A stretch of 41,936 nucleotides of DNA from Alphaproteobacteria bacterium RIFCSPLOWO2_01_FULL_40_26 (GCA_001767955.1 MEMO01000011.1:1-41936); one strand, 5' to 3'; positions 21,119-30,415 are shown, counted from the stretch's first letter. Program-made: numbers and translations. Notes: a model not told the origin generated them from the letters alone.

Positions 21119-21822
21119 TGCAGGAAATGTTTGATTGAAATGGTCTGAATATTGCTGAAACGCTCAATGGTTCTGAGAACCTGTCCAAAATCTCTACTGC
21201 GATGGCCATCTATGGCTGATTCGCTGTGCTCCTCGCAGCGAGATTTTGGACAGGTTCTGACTAATTGCGAAGTCTTAATTTGCGAAGGAAAATTTTCATT
21301 AATGATTATTTTTTCCAAAAAAATTTTTTTTGCCTTCAAAGCCATAATTGCGCAAAGAGTGTGGGAAATTGATCCAAGATAATTTGCGCTAACCAGTAAA
21401 ACCGGAATTTTCAGATCACAAGCCAGATCAAGAAAAGTTTTTTTATCCGTAATTGGCGTCATCACACCACCGGCTGCTTCGATAAATAAAAAACGATTCT
21501 GTTTTTTAGCCAAAGCGATGTTTTTACGACAAAAATTTTTAACCGCAGAAAAATCTATCTTGCCGGCAAAATGCGGCGAAACCGGCTTTTTAAAGCGCCA
21601 GGGAGTAATTTTATCAAAATCTTTTTCGCCTAAAATTTTGGCAATTCGCGCAGTGTCGGAGTTTTTATCATCATCGCAAAATCCGCTGGCAATTGGTTTG
21701 ATGGCAAGTGGCAGAATGGATCCCGAAACAAGATCAGGATGACGTAGCAAGTTTTCTACCAAAAAAGTTTTTCCGATTTCTGTGCCAATTCCAAGGATGA
21801 GGTAAATCTTGCTTCGCAACAT
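21115..21822 (-). CDS. bioD: Dethiobiotin synthetase, carrying two repeat-derived insertions
   Basis: LILGIGTEIGKTFLVENLLR, IKPIASGF, FLFIEAAGGVMTPI; inserted HPDLVSGS and RTCPKSRCEEHSESAIDGHRSRDFGQVL segments. Confidence 0.85.
   Translation of the reverse strand: MLRSKIYLILGIGTEIGKTFLVENLLRHPDLVSGSILPLAIKPIASGFCDDDKNSDTARIAKILGEKDFDKITPWRFKKPVSPHFAGKIDFSAVKNFCRKNIALAKKQNRFLFIEAAGGVMTPITDKKTFLDLACDLKIPVLLVSANYLGSISHTLCAIMALKAKKIFLEKIIINENFPSQIKTSQLVRTCPKSRCEEHSESAIDGHRSRDFGQVLRTIERFSNIQTISIKHFLQ
21177..21257. mobile_element. 81-bp palindromic MITE-like element B2 with TGA (TNA) direct repeats (21174-21176, 21258-21260), in frame in bioD
   Basis: Ends GAACCTGTCCAAAATCTC / GAGATTTTGGACAGGTTC; related to B1 (same GAACCTGTCC terminus). 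Confidence 0.87.
21719..21743. repeat. Family D arm (gatcccgaaacaagatcaggatgac) inside bioD
   Basis: Variant of the cctgaaacaagttcaggatgac repeat at 26445, 28781, 40631. Confidence 0.8.
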
Positions 21823-23018
21823 CAGTTCAACTTCGAGAAAGTGCCGTAAATCGGGCCAAATACCGCGATAGTGATCCAGGCTATCATACCGCCCATAACC
21901 AAAGTGATCGTTGGCTGAATCATGCTAACCAACTTGTCAATCGAGTCATTTATTTCACGATCGTAAAAAAATTTGATGTTTTGCAGCGCGCTTTCCATGT
22001 TGCCGCTTTCCTCACCAACTTTGAACATACGCACCACCAGATTAGGGAAATATCCGGTCATAGAAATTGACTTTGCCAAAGACTGACCATCGGAAACCTG
22101 CTGCTTAACCACGATAATGCTGCGCTTTATTGCTTTGTTTTTAATCACACCGCTTGAAGCATCGAGACACTCTAAAACTCCAAGACCACTTTTGAAAGTC
22201 ATGGAAAAAAACTGACAGAATTTTGCAGCATCAATTTTGTTGATGATTGATCCAATCACCGGAACTTTGAGTTTTAAATCATCAACACGAACCGCTATTT
22301 CATCTGATTGCGACAGAATTTTTATAAACATCCAAAATCCGGGAATTGAAAAAACCACAAAATACCAGTTGTTTTGCATGAAATCGGAAAAACCAATCAG
22401 GGCAACGGTTACGGCAGGTAAATCAATTTCCTGCGTTTTAAGAAATGCTGTCACTTTCGGAACAACTACAGTGGTCATTATACCCATCACCACAAACATC
22501 ATCAAAAGCCCAAACATCGGTCCGGTGGTGGCTTTTTTGGTTTTGCGTTTGATGTCGGTATTCCATTTGATATCCTCGATAATACTGGCAAAAGCGGCAG
22601 CAAGATTTCCGGTTTTTTCACCCATAGCAATAAGGCCGATATAAGTGGGACTAAAAATATCGGGACGCTTGGCCAAGCTTTCGGAAAAAAGACTGCCATT
22701 TTTAATGGATTCGTGAATCTCGTGCATCAGATTTCTAACCTTCTGCGAATCAGCGGTTTCAGCAAGATCGTGAATGGAATCAATGATGGAAACACCGGCC
22801 TTTTCCAATTGCTCAAGATGAACAAAAATCATGATCAGATCTCTGGGATTAACCTTATCTAAAAAACTACCAGAAGCCTGTTTTTCCTCTTTAAACGAAA
22901 CCAGCTCAAGTTGACTTGCGCGCAATAAAGTTGCCAGATCTGCCGGATTTTCCGCTGACATTTTGCCGGACACATATTTGCCGATTTCGTTGATTGCTTT
23001 GTAGCGGTAGTGATACAT
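21822..23018 (-). CDS. Type II secretion / type IV pilus inner-membrane protein (GspF/PilC family)
   Basis: YRYKAINEIGKYVSGKMSAENPADLATLLRASQ, two T2SSF domains (FVHLEQLEKAGVSIIDSI; FSMTFKSGLGVLECLD), VGEESGNMESAL. Confidence 0.9.
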   Translation of the reverse strand: MYHYRYKAINEIGKYVSGKMSAENPADLATLLRASQLELVSFKEEKQASGSFLDKVNPRDLIMIFVHLEQLEKAGVSIIDSIHDLAETADSQKVRNLMHEIHESIKNGSLFSESLAKRPDIFSPTYIGLIAMGEKTGNLAAAFASIIEDIKWNTDIKRKTKKATTGPMFGLLMMFVVMGIMTTVVVPKVTAFLKTQEIDLPAVTVALIGFSDFMQNNWYFVVFSIPGFWMFIKILSQSDEIAVRVDDLKLKVPVIGSIINKIDAAKFCQFFSMTFKSGLGVLECLDASSGVIKNKAIKRSIIVVKQQVSDGQSLAKSISMTGYFPNLVVRMFKVGEESGNMESALQNIKFFYDREINDSIDKLVSMIQPTITLVMGGMIAWITIAVFGPIYGTFSKLN

Positions 23019-23575
23019 CAGTGTTTCAATTTTTTCATTTTATTCAGAATCATCTCGCGTCTTATTTTGGAGATGTGGTCAACAAAAGTGATGCCGTTGA
23101 GATGATCAATTTCGTGTTGGATGCAGGTAGCAATCAGGCCATCCATTTCTTCAATTTTCTTATGCCCTTGAAAATCGAGATATTTCACTTTTACTTTTGA
23201 TGGACGAATCACTTCTGAACGCATACTAGGAAAGGACAAACAGCCTTCGTTGTAAGAGGAACACTCTTTGGAAAACTCGATGATTTCAGGATTAACAAAA
23301 TAGCGCGGATTGGTGTTTTTCACATGAATTCCACCACAATTTTCATGATCATGATGATGGTCATGATCCTCAATTTCATAACCAACATCAATCACTAAAA
23401 CTCTTTTTAAAACCCCAACCTGAACCGCTGCCAAACCAACTCCGCGTTTAGAATACATGGTTGAAACCATATCTTTCATGAGCTGACGCAGAGATTCATC
23501 TATTTTTTCGACAGGTTTGGAAATCTGTTTAAGCAAAGGATCGGGAGCAATTATTAGGGGAAGAATTTTGGTCAT
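23018..23575 (-). CDS. def: Peptide deformylase with His/Asp-rich insertion
   Basis: KRGVGLAAVQVGVLKR, YNEGCLSFPSMR, CIQHEIDHLNGITFVDHIS. Confidence 0.94.
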   Translation of the reverse strand: MTKILPLIIAPDPLLKQISKPVEKIDESLRQLMKDMVSTMYSKRGVGLAAVQVGVLKRVLVIDVGYEIEDHDHHHDHENCGGIHVKNTNPRYFVNPEIIEFSKECSSYNEGCLSFPSMRSEVIRPSKVKVKYLDFQGHKKIEEMDGLIATCIQHEIDHLNGITFVDHISKIRREMILNKMKKLKH

Positions 23576-23582
23576 TTACGAT

Positions 23583-24167
23583 TTATGATTTACGATTTAG
23601 GCATAAGAGCCTTATAGCCTGCGGATAAATTCGATGCTCTTCTTTTAAAATTCTGGCTGCAAGAGTTTCCTTCGTGTCTCCCGCTAAAACCGGCACTTGC
23701 GCTTGCAAAATTATCGGACCTGAATCCATTTCTTCGCGGACAAAATGCACAGTACAACCGGAAATTTTGGCGCCGGCTTTGATAGCATCAGAAACTGCAT
23801 CTGCACCTTTAAATTCGGGAAGAAGCGATGGATGAATATTGATGAGACGATCAAACCAGCTTTTCACAAACCAGAAAGAAAGCAAACGCATAAAACCTGC
23901 GAGACACACTAGCTCCGCGTCAAATTTTTCAATTTCCGCATTCATTTTTTTATCGAATTCTTCTCGTGAAGAAAAATTTTTATGATCGATAAAAACCGTT
24001 GGAATATTTTTTTTACGCGCAAAATCTAAACCAGCTGCATCCTTTTTATTCGACAAAACCAAAACAATTTCCGCCGGAAAATCCGAATCTTCACAAGCCT
24101 CAATAAGCGCTTGCATATTGCTTCCACGCCCGGAAATCAGAATTGCGATTTTAACTTTTTTTGACAT
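23583..24167 (-). CDS. purN: Phosphoribosylglycinamide formyltransferase
   Basis: [58 protein letters not shown]. Confidence 0.95.
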   Translation of the reverse strand: MSKKVKIAILISGRGSNMQALIEACEDSDFPAEIVLVLSNKKDAAGLDFARKKNIPTVFIDHKNFSSREEFDKKMNAEIEKFDAELVCLAGFMRLLSFWFVKSWFDRLINIHPSLLPEFKGADAVSDAIKAGAKISGCTVHFVREEMDSGPIILQAQVPVLAGDTKETLAARILKEEHRIYPQAIRLLCLNRKS

Positions 24168-25176
24168 TTTTTATCCGCTTTTTTTCGATCATGGAAATTG
24201 CTTTTTCAAATTCATCATTCTGATTTATGCGATTGCGGTTAAATTTTTCATATTCCCTTGCAGCAATCTCTTTAGCTATTTCGTGCGAAATTTTTCCAGC
24301 ATTTTTTAAAATATTGCGGTCATTTAAATCCAAGAACCCATCCAGTTTTTTAATCCAATCTTTCATATGCATCGGAATTCTGCGTACAGCCTGGCCTTCG
24401 GCAAAAATCAAATATTGTTCAACCAGATTGTTCAAAGCTAAAAGTTCTTCTTCGTTGAGATAATTTTTTGCTATTAATACATCATCTTTGCGAATAATAT
24501 TTCCACGCCAATTGGTTAATCCCATATTTGGTTTTGTGCTGTTGACCCTTGCGGCAATAATTTCTGCAGCAGTTTTGCCATGAACTCCAAAATGAATTTT
24601 ATTCTGCACAGTTCTGAAGAAATTAATACTCATCTCATCAGTTGGATCATAATCAACACTCAAGGCATAAATATCGGTGACCTTACGATAAAATCTTTTT
24701 TCGGAAGTGCGGATATCTTGAATCCGACGCGTTAATTCTTCAAAATAATCAAAAGGCAAATCAGGATTTTTTAGACGCTCATCATCAAGCACAAAACCCT
24801 TAACGATATATTCGCGCAGCTTTTGTGTAGCCCAAATTCTAAACTGCGTGGCACACACTGAATTAACCCGATATCCAACGGAAATTATGGCATCAAGGTT
24901 ATAAAACTCGACTTCACGAGAAATGCTTCTTTTACCTTCTTTTTGAACTATTCGAATTTTTTGAATAGTTGCCAACTCAATTAATTCACCACTTCTAAAC
25001 ACTTCTTTAAGATGATAATTCACCGTATTCACCTCAACATCAAAAAGCTCGGCAATCAGTTTTTGCGTCAGCCAAACAGTCTCCTCATCAAATCGCACAT
25101 CAAGTTTTACCTGACCATCTGCTGTTTTGTAGATAATAATTTGGGAGTTATTTTTTATTTTTTGCACGGGCACCAA
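24151..25176 (-). CDS. RhuM family protein
   Basis: [48 protein letters not shown] ... [47 protein letters not shown], the hallmark RhuM block. Confidence 0.9.
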   Translation of the reverse strand: MVPVQKIKNNSQIIIYKTADGQVKLDVRFDEETVWLTQKLIAELFDVEVNTVNYHLKEVFRSGELIELATIQKIRIVQKEGKRSISREVEFYNLDAIISVGYRVNSVCATQFRIWATQKLREYIVKGFVLDDERLKNPDLPFDYFEELTRRIQDIRTSEKRFYRKVTDIYALSVDYDPTDEMSINFFRTVQNKIHFGVHGKTAAEIIAARVNSTKPNMGLTNWRGNIIRKDDVLIAKNYLNEEELLALNNLVEQYLIFAEGQAVRRIPMHMKDWIKKLDGFLDLNDRNILKNAGKISHEIAKEIAAREYEKFNRNRINQNDEFEKAISMIEKKRIKNVKKS

Positions 25177-26365
25177 TCCTCAAACGAAGTGCGTTTAGTT
25201 TTATGAATCCTGCTGCGTCTTTTTGGTTGTAGACGGAATCTTCTTCGAAAGTGACATGGGCTTCGGAATATAGGCTTTTCCTGGATTCACGACCCATAAT
25301 TTGGACATTTCCCTTATAGAGTTTCAAGCGCACTTTGCCTTCAACATTTTCCTGCGATTTGTTGATTAGGGCCTGCAACATTTCGCGCTCCGGCGAAAAC
25401 CAAAAGCCATTGTAAATCAGACTGGCATAGCGCGGCATTAACTCATCTTTGAGATGAGTGGCCTCGCGATCTAAAGTGATTGATTCTATGGCGCGATGCG
25501 CATTTAGCAAAATTGTGCCGCCCGGAGTTTCATAAACACCACGCGATTTCATGCCGACAAATCTGTTTTCAACCAGATCGAGACGGCCAATTCCATTGGC
25601 TCCGCCAAGTTCATTCAACTTCGCAAGAATTGTTGCCGGCGACATTTTTCTGCCGTCAATTGCAACAGCATCGCCTTTTTTAAATTCAATTTCGATGATG
25701 GTTGATTTGTTTGGCGCATCTTCAGGCGAAACAGTGCGCTGATAGACATATTCAGGCGCCGGCTGACTTGGATCTTCCAAAATTTTTCCTTCCGAAGAAG
25801 TGTGCAGCAAATTTGCATCAACCGAATATGGCGCTTCGCCGCGTTTGTCTTTGGCTACCGGAATTTGATTTTTCTCTGCATAATCGATGAGTTTGCTGCG
25901 CGAATTTAAATCCCATTCACGCCAGGGTGCGATGATTTTGATGTCGGGTTTATTGGCGTAATAAGAAAGCTCAAAACGCACCTGATCATTGCCCTTTCCG
26001 GTGGCACCATGAGCGACGGCATCAGCACCAACTTTTTTAGCAATTTCGATTTGCCTTTTTGCAATTAATGGACGTGCAATTGAGGTGCCAAGCAGGTAAA
26101 CACCTTCATACAAAGCATTAGCGCGAAACATCGGAAAAACATAATCACGCACAAATTCTTCACGCAGATCTTCAATAAAAATTTCTTTTACGCCAAGCAT
26201 TTTTGCCTTCTTGCGCGCCGCCTCAAGCTCTTCACCCTGCCCTAAATCAGCGGTAAAAGTGACAACTTCACAGCCATAATTTTCCTGCAACCATTTTAAA
26301 ATTACGGAAGTGTCAAGACCGCCGGAATAAGCCAGAACAACTTTTTTGATTTTTTGTTTTGTCAT
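25148..26365 (-). CDS. argG: Argininosuccinate synthase
   Basis: [56 protein letters not shown]. Confidence 0.97.
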   Translation of the reverse strand: MTKQKIKKVVLAYSGGLDTSVILKWLQENYGCEVVTFTADLGQGEELEAARKKAKMLGVKEIFIEDLREEFVRDYVFPMFRANALYEGVYLLGTSIARPLIAKRQIEIAKKVGADAVAHGATGKGNDQVRFELSYYANKPDIKIIAPWREWDLNSRSKLIDYAEKNQIPVAKDKRGEAPYSVDANLLHTSSEGKILEDPSQPAPEYVYQRTVSPEDAPNKSTIIEIEFKKGDAVAIDGRKMSPATILAKLNELGGANGIGRLDLVENRFVGMKSRGVYETPGGTILLNAHRAIESITLDREATHLKDELMPRYASLIYNGFWFSPEREMLQALINKSQENVEGKVRLKLYKGNVQIMGRESRKSLYSEAHVTFEEDSVYNQKDAAGFIKLNALRLRIGARAKNKK

Positions 26366-26444
26366 GTTTAATTGAGGTTAAAATTTAGAGCCTATACCAA
26401 ACTATAAATTCGGTTGTTATCAAAAATATTGTGTCTCTAAAAAC

Positions 26445-26523
26445 AGATCCTGAAACAAGTTCAGGATGACATGTTTTGAAACCATCTTCCCCGGATTGTC
26501 ATCCTGAACTTGTTTCAGGATCT
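26445..26523. repeat. Family D palindrome (AGATCCTGAAACAAGTTCAGGATGAC ... GTCATCCTGAACTTGTTTCAGGATCT)
   Basis: 26-bp perfect terminal inverted repeats around a short loop, intergenic between argG and a GNAT gene. Confidence 0.93.
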
Positions 26524-26576
26524 ACAGTTATTCTGGACACAAAATTTTAAGAACAATCATAAATTCGGACAAGAAA

Positions 26577-27014
26577 ATGCAAATAAAAGAAGTTCAAACT
26601 CGCGAGGAAATTCAACAAACTTACACGATACTGAAACAGATTTATGACGAGTTGAGAGAGGAAAATTATGTCGAAGATGTTTTAAACATGATGCAGCGCG
26701 GCTATAAAATGGCTGCGGTTTTTGAGGATAAGGAAGTTGAAAATGGCCGTTGCATTGGAGTTATTGGCATTCGCATTATTCGCAAACTTCATTACGGCAA
26801 AACACTGGAGATTGAGGATTTTATGATTGACCGCAAAAAACGTGGCATCGGCGTTGGCAAAATGCTGATTCGCTGGGTCGAATGGCAAGCGGCAAACTTT
26901 GGTTGCACAAACATTATTGGCAATATTGAAACCAAACGTCTTGAGTCGCAAAAAATTTTCTCACGCGAGAAATTTATGATTGAAGGATTATTCTTCTGTA
27001 AAAAATGCCATTAA
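26577..27014 (+). CDS. GNAT family N-acetyltransferase
   Basis: LEIEDFMIDRKKRGIGVGKMLIRWVEWQAANFGCTNIIGNIE. Confidence 0.82.
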   Translation: MQIKEVQTREEIQQTYTILKQIYDELREENYVEDVLNMMQRGYKMAAVFEDKEVENGRCIGVIGIRIIRKLHYGKTLEIEDFMIDRKKRGIGVGKMLIRWVEWQAANFGCTNIIGNIETKRLESQKIFSREKFMIEGLFFCKKCH

Positions 27015-27886
27015 AAAAACGTTCGCATTTCAACTATCGCCTGCGCAAATATTTTCTTATTCCGCTGAAAATTTTTAGAATCGCAATTATCGACACAGTT
27101 AGGCAGGACGGAATTGAGCATGCGGGATATCTGGCGTTTCTGATGCTGCTTTCCCTGTTTCCTTTTTTGATTTTTTTAATCGCAATTATTGGTTTATTTG
27201 GACAATCAGAAGCGGGAGTGCAAATAGTTCAAACCGCTCTTGCTTCAATACCGCAAGGAATGGTTGAAGCTTTAGCGCCGCGTATCAATGAGATAGTTTC
27301 AGGTCCGGAACAAAGTTTACTTACAATCGCCATTATCGGTGTAATTTGGACCGCCTCTTCTTCGGTTGAAGGTTGTCGCACCATTCTGAATCGCGCCTAT
27401 CGCATCAATTTTCCTCCATCTTACATCTGGCGGCGCATGTTTAGCATTGTCGAATTTTTCGTCATCACTTTTGCCATTGTTACCGCTATAATGGTTTTTG
27501 TGATTGCCCCAACGATCCTGAAACAATTCGCCGCAAACTTCGTAAAAATTGACTATGATTTCTTTTACCTGCGACAAGCCGCCATATTTTCCATTCTGAC
27601 TTGCGCCGTTTCTTTGCTGTACTACGCCCTTCCCAATGCCAAACAAAAAATTACTCAAACCATTCCCGGCTCAATATTGGCAGTGTTTCTATGGATTGCA
27701 TTGCAACATTTGTTTTCATTTTATCTTAACAATTTCCATCAGGTAAATTTCGTTTATGGATCACTCGCCGGCATCATAATTTCAATGATGTTTTTTTATC
27801 TCATCAGTTTGGTTTTCATCCTTGGCGCTGAATTTAACTATCACTTCCACCGCGTCTATCAGGTGTTCCTCAAGAATAGACGATGA
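27005..27886 (+). CDS. YihY/BrkB (UPF0761) family inner-membrane protein
   Basis: HAGYLAFLMLLSLFPFLIFLIAIIG, SSSVEGCRTILNRAYRI, GSILAVFLWIALQHLFSFYLNNF, VYGSLAGIIISMMFFYLISLVFILGAEFN. Confidence 0.9.
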   Translation: MPLKKRSHFNYRLRKYFLIPLKIFRIAIIDTVRQDGIEHAGYLAFLMLLSLFPFLIFLIAIIGLFGQSEAGVQIVQTALASIPQGMVEALAPRINEIVSGPEQSLLTIAIIGVIWTASSSVEGCRTILNRAYRINFPPSYIWRRMFSIVEFFVITFAIVTAIMVFVIAPTILKQFAANFVKIDYDFFYLRQAAIFSILTCAVSLLYYALPNAKQKITQTIPGSILAVFLWIALQHLFSFYLNNFHQVNFVYGSLAGIIISMMFFYLISLVFILGAEFNYHFHRVYQVFLKNRR

Positions 27887-29259
27887 AGATTCCTTTTTGG
27901 CCTGATGCTAAAATTCATAACATCGAGCTTGGCCTATCGCGTGTTTTGCAATTGTTAGAAAGGCTTGGCAATCCGCACTTAAAACTTCCTCCCGCAATTC
28001 ACATTGCCGGCACTAACGGCAAGGGTTCGACACTGGCTTTCTTGCGTGCAATTTTTGAGGAATCCGGTTTAAAAATTCACACCTACACCTCACCGCATCT
28101 TGTCAATTTTAACGAAAGAATCCTGCTCGCCGGAAAAGAAATTTCTGATGATTTTCTCAACGAAATTTTGACCGAATGTAAAAAAGCGGCAGAAATTTTT
28201 CCGCAAATCCAGGTCACTTTTTTTGAGGGAACAACAGTGGCAACCTTCCTTGCCTTTAGCCGCGTGCCCGCTGATTTACTTCTGCTGGAAACCGGCATGG
28301 GCGGCAGACTTGATGCCACCAATGTTTTGCCGGAAGTTTTATGTTCAGTGATCACGCCAATTTCTTTCGACCATGAAGAATTTTTAGGAAATACTTTGGC
28401 AAAAATCGCTTACGAAAAAGCCGGAATCATCAAGAAAAATTGTCCGGTGGTGATTGGAAAACAGGTGGAAGAAGCGCTGCAAGTAATTGAGGATCAAGCA
28501 TTTAAAAAAAGAGCCATCCTAACAAAACCAAACTTACCACTTACCACTTACCACTTACCACTAATCGGAAATTTTCAAAAAGAAAATGCAGCATTAGCCA
28601 TTGCCGTTGTAAAGGCGCAGAAAAAATTTTCTGTAAGCGAGGAGCAAATTAAAAATGGCTTGAAAAAGGCAAAATGGCCGGCGCGACTACAAAAAATTCC
28701 GCATGATGATTTTGATCTTTATCTTGATGGCAGTCATAATCTGCAAGGCGCTGAAACAGTTGCAGAATTTCTAAAAAAACAGATCCTGAAACAAGTTCAG
28801 GATGACATTCATATTGGGACTGTCGCAAATCCCCATTTCTTACCATTTTTAAACTCGACGAGCCCTTGTAAATCAAGGGTTCAGATTTTTCAGAAAGTTG
28901 ATTTGCGACATGGCCATATTTGTCATCCTGAACTTGTTTCAGGATCTAAAAAACAAAAAAAAGTGATACTCATCTTCTCCATGCTCAAAGACAAAAACTG
29001 CGTTGGTTTTCTTACAAAAATAAAAGATGAAATTGATGAGTTAATTGCGCTTACAATACCAGATGAACCAAGATCGCTTAAGGATTTTGAAATTGTAAAA
29101 ATCGCAGAAAAAATTGGAATAAAATCACAAACAGCATCAAATTTTGATGAAGCTTTTAAAAAAATAAAATCTGATGAACGCCCTCTGGTTTTAATCTCAG
29201 GCTCACTTTATCTGGCAGGAAAATTTTTGGAAAACAATGCTCACTTGCTGACAATATAA
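27883..29259 (+). CDS. folC: Folylpolyglutamate synthase/dihydrofolate synthase, with a large repeat-derived insertion
   Basis: HIAGTNGKGSTLAFL, ETGMGGRLDATNV, TPISFDHEEFLG, LYLDGSHNLQGAE, VILIFSMLKDKN; inserted ILKQVQDD...VANPHFLPFLNSTSP...HPELVSGS. Confidence 0.92.
   Translation: MKIPFWPDAKIHNIELGLSRVLQLLERLGNPHLKLPPAIHIAGTNGKGSTLAFLRAIFEESGLKIHTYTSPHLVNFNERILLAGKEISDDFLNEILTECKKAAEIFPQIQVTFFEGTTVATFLAFSRVPADLLLLETGMGGRLDATNVLPEVLCSVITPISFDHEEFLGNTLAKIAYEKAGIIKKNCPVVIGKQVEEALQVIEDQAFKKRAILTKPNLPLTTYHLPLIGNFQKENAALAIAVVKAQKKFSVSEEQIKNGLKKAKWPARLQKIPHDDFDLYLDGSHNLQGAETVAEFLKKQILKQVQDDIHIGTVANPHFLPFLNSTSPCKSRVQIFQKVDLRHGHICHPELVSGSKKQKKVILIFSMLKDKNCVGFLTKIKDEIDELIALTIPDEPRSLKDFEIVKIAEKIGIKSQTASNFDEAFKKIKSDERPLVLISGSLYLAGKFLENNAHLLTI
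28781..28947. repeat. Family D palindrome inside folC, with family F nested in its loop
   Basis: Arms 28781-28806 and 28922-28947 are reverse complements; interior holds the 100-bp F repeat. Confidence 0.9.
28818..28917 (+). repeat. Family F 100-bp repeat (copy 1, in folC)
   Basis: About 95% identical by eye to the reverse complement of 36329..36428; same reading frame. Confidence 0.92.
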
Positions 29260-29666
29260 CCAAGAAAATGTGCCATGCAAAACACATCAACAACCAGCAT
29301 GACAAAAACTGGATCCCATTTGCTGATTGGCTCTTGCAAGAACAATTTGCGCAAAAACTTTTTGCCCATTTCGTGGCGTTGTTGTCCGCATAGTTTCTTT
29401 TTTTCTTCGGAAGTTAATTTTGGTTTCTTGGGAGCGCATTTTTTCAGGGCATAAAAATGCCAACCGAAATACAAAGCCATCACGGCTGAAATCAGTATGT
29501 CAATAAAACGAAAATTAATGGCCATTATCAGGCTCTCAATGATGAAATATGACACGGCATAAGCAAGAATGCCCCACCACCAAATCATAATATTCAAAGC
29601 TTCTTCGCCCTTTGTTGCTCTTTTAAAAGAAGCTTTAATTTTAGAAAAAATTTCTCTCATAAACAT
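29241..29666 (-). CDS. Hypothetical membrane protein
   Basis: Three predicted TM segments; no family recognised. Confidence 0.6.
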   Translation of the reverse strand: MFMREIFSKIKASFKRATKGEEALNIMIWWWGILAYAVSYFIIESLIMAINFRFIDILISAVMALYFGWHFYALKKCAPKKPKLTSEEKKKLCGQQRHEMGKKFLRKLFLQEPISKWDPVFVMLVVDVFCMAHFLGYIVSK

Positions 29667-29683
29667 TTACAATTTACGATTTA

Positions 29684-29845
29684 TACCCATTCAAGTTGAA
29701 GATACCAAACTTATGACGAAGAAGTTTTGAGGAAAAATCACGACGGAGAATGTAAGCTGTATCAAGTGATACAGCGTCATTCTCCGAGTGAATTTTTACC
29801 AAAAATTCGAAGTCAGAAGTTTGGTATCTTCAGCTTGAATGGGTA
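29684..29845. repeat. 162-bp palindromic element C (ends TACCCATTCAAGTTGAAGATACCAAACTT / AAGTTTGGTATCTTCAGCTTGAATGGGTA), TA-flanked
   Basis: Long inverted repeat; central core shared with A2, A3 and A-prime; supplies the NuoC C-terminus. Confidence 0.92.
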
Positions 29846-30415
29846 TATGACCCCTTCCCACGGCATCTCAAAATCAAAGTTGCGGAATTCTTGCATCAGT
29901 TTAACTGGCTCGTAAACAACTTTTTGTTTCTCTGCATCGTAACGAACTTCCCTATAGCCGGTAAGCGGAAAATCCTTGCGCAAAGGATGGCCTTCAAATT
30001 CATAATCGGTAAGGATTCGGCGCAGATCGGGATGGTTTTCAAATTCAATGCCATACATGTCAAAAACTTCGCGCTCAAACCAGCCGGCAGAAGAAAAAAC
30101 TGGAATTGCGGTTGGAACTTTTTGTCTATCTTCAAGTGCAACTTTTATGGTGATGCGATTGTTCAGTTTGTAGCTCAAAAGGTTGTAAATCACTTCAAAG
30201 CGAGGCTCTCTAAGGCCAAGAAGGTCAGCGCCAAAAAGATCAAGCAAAGTTTTGTAAGAAAGTTTTCCGTCATCACGCAAAAAAGTTAGAAATTCGACGA
30301 TTTTTTCCGGCATAACGTAAATGATGAGATTGCCGTGATTGATTGGTTCGACGACATTCGCACCAGCGAAATTTTCTTTGATGTAAGTGGCTTGCACCTG
30401 AAGATTTTGAATCAT
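29813..30415 (-). CDS. nuoC: NADH-quinone oxidoreductase subunit C; last ~11 codons from element C
   Basis: GWFEREVFDMYGIEFENHPDLRRILTDYEFEGHPLRKDFPLTGYREVRYD. Confidence 0.96.
   Translation of the reverse strand: MIQNLQVQATYIKENFAGANVVEPINHGNLIIYVMPEKIVEFLTFLRDDGKLSYKTLLDLFGADLLGLREPRFEVIYNLLSYKLNNRITIKVALEDRQKVPTAIPVFSSAGWFEREVFDMYGIEFENHPDLRRILTDYEFEGHPLRKDFPLTGYREVRYDAEKQKVVYEPVKLMQEFRNFDFEMPWEGVIYPFKLKIPNF

Noticed and set aside
26445-26523. Possible CRISPR array from repeated CCTGAAACAAGTTCAGGATGAC
   Set aside because: Copies are dispersed or in inverted pairs with no regular spacers and no cas genes; this is a dispersed palindrome, of a type I recall as common in alphaproteobacteria.
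26445-28947. RGATCY sites at the ends of D palindromes (AGATCC/GGATCT) as a link to the BstYI-like enzyme
   Set aside because: AGATCT/RGATCY sites also occur elsewhere in the window (for example near 9225, 11818, 22836), so there is no evidence for a special relationship.
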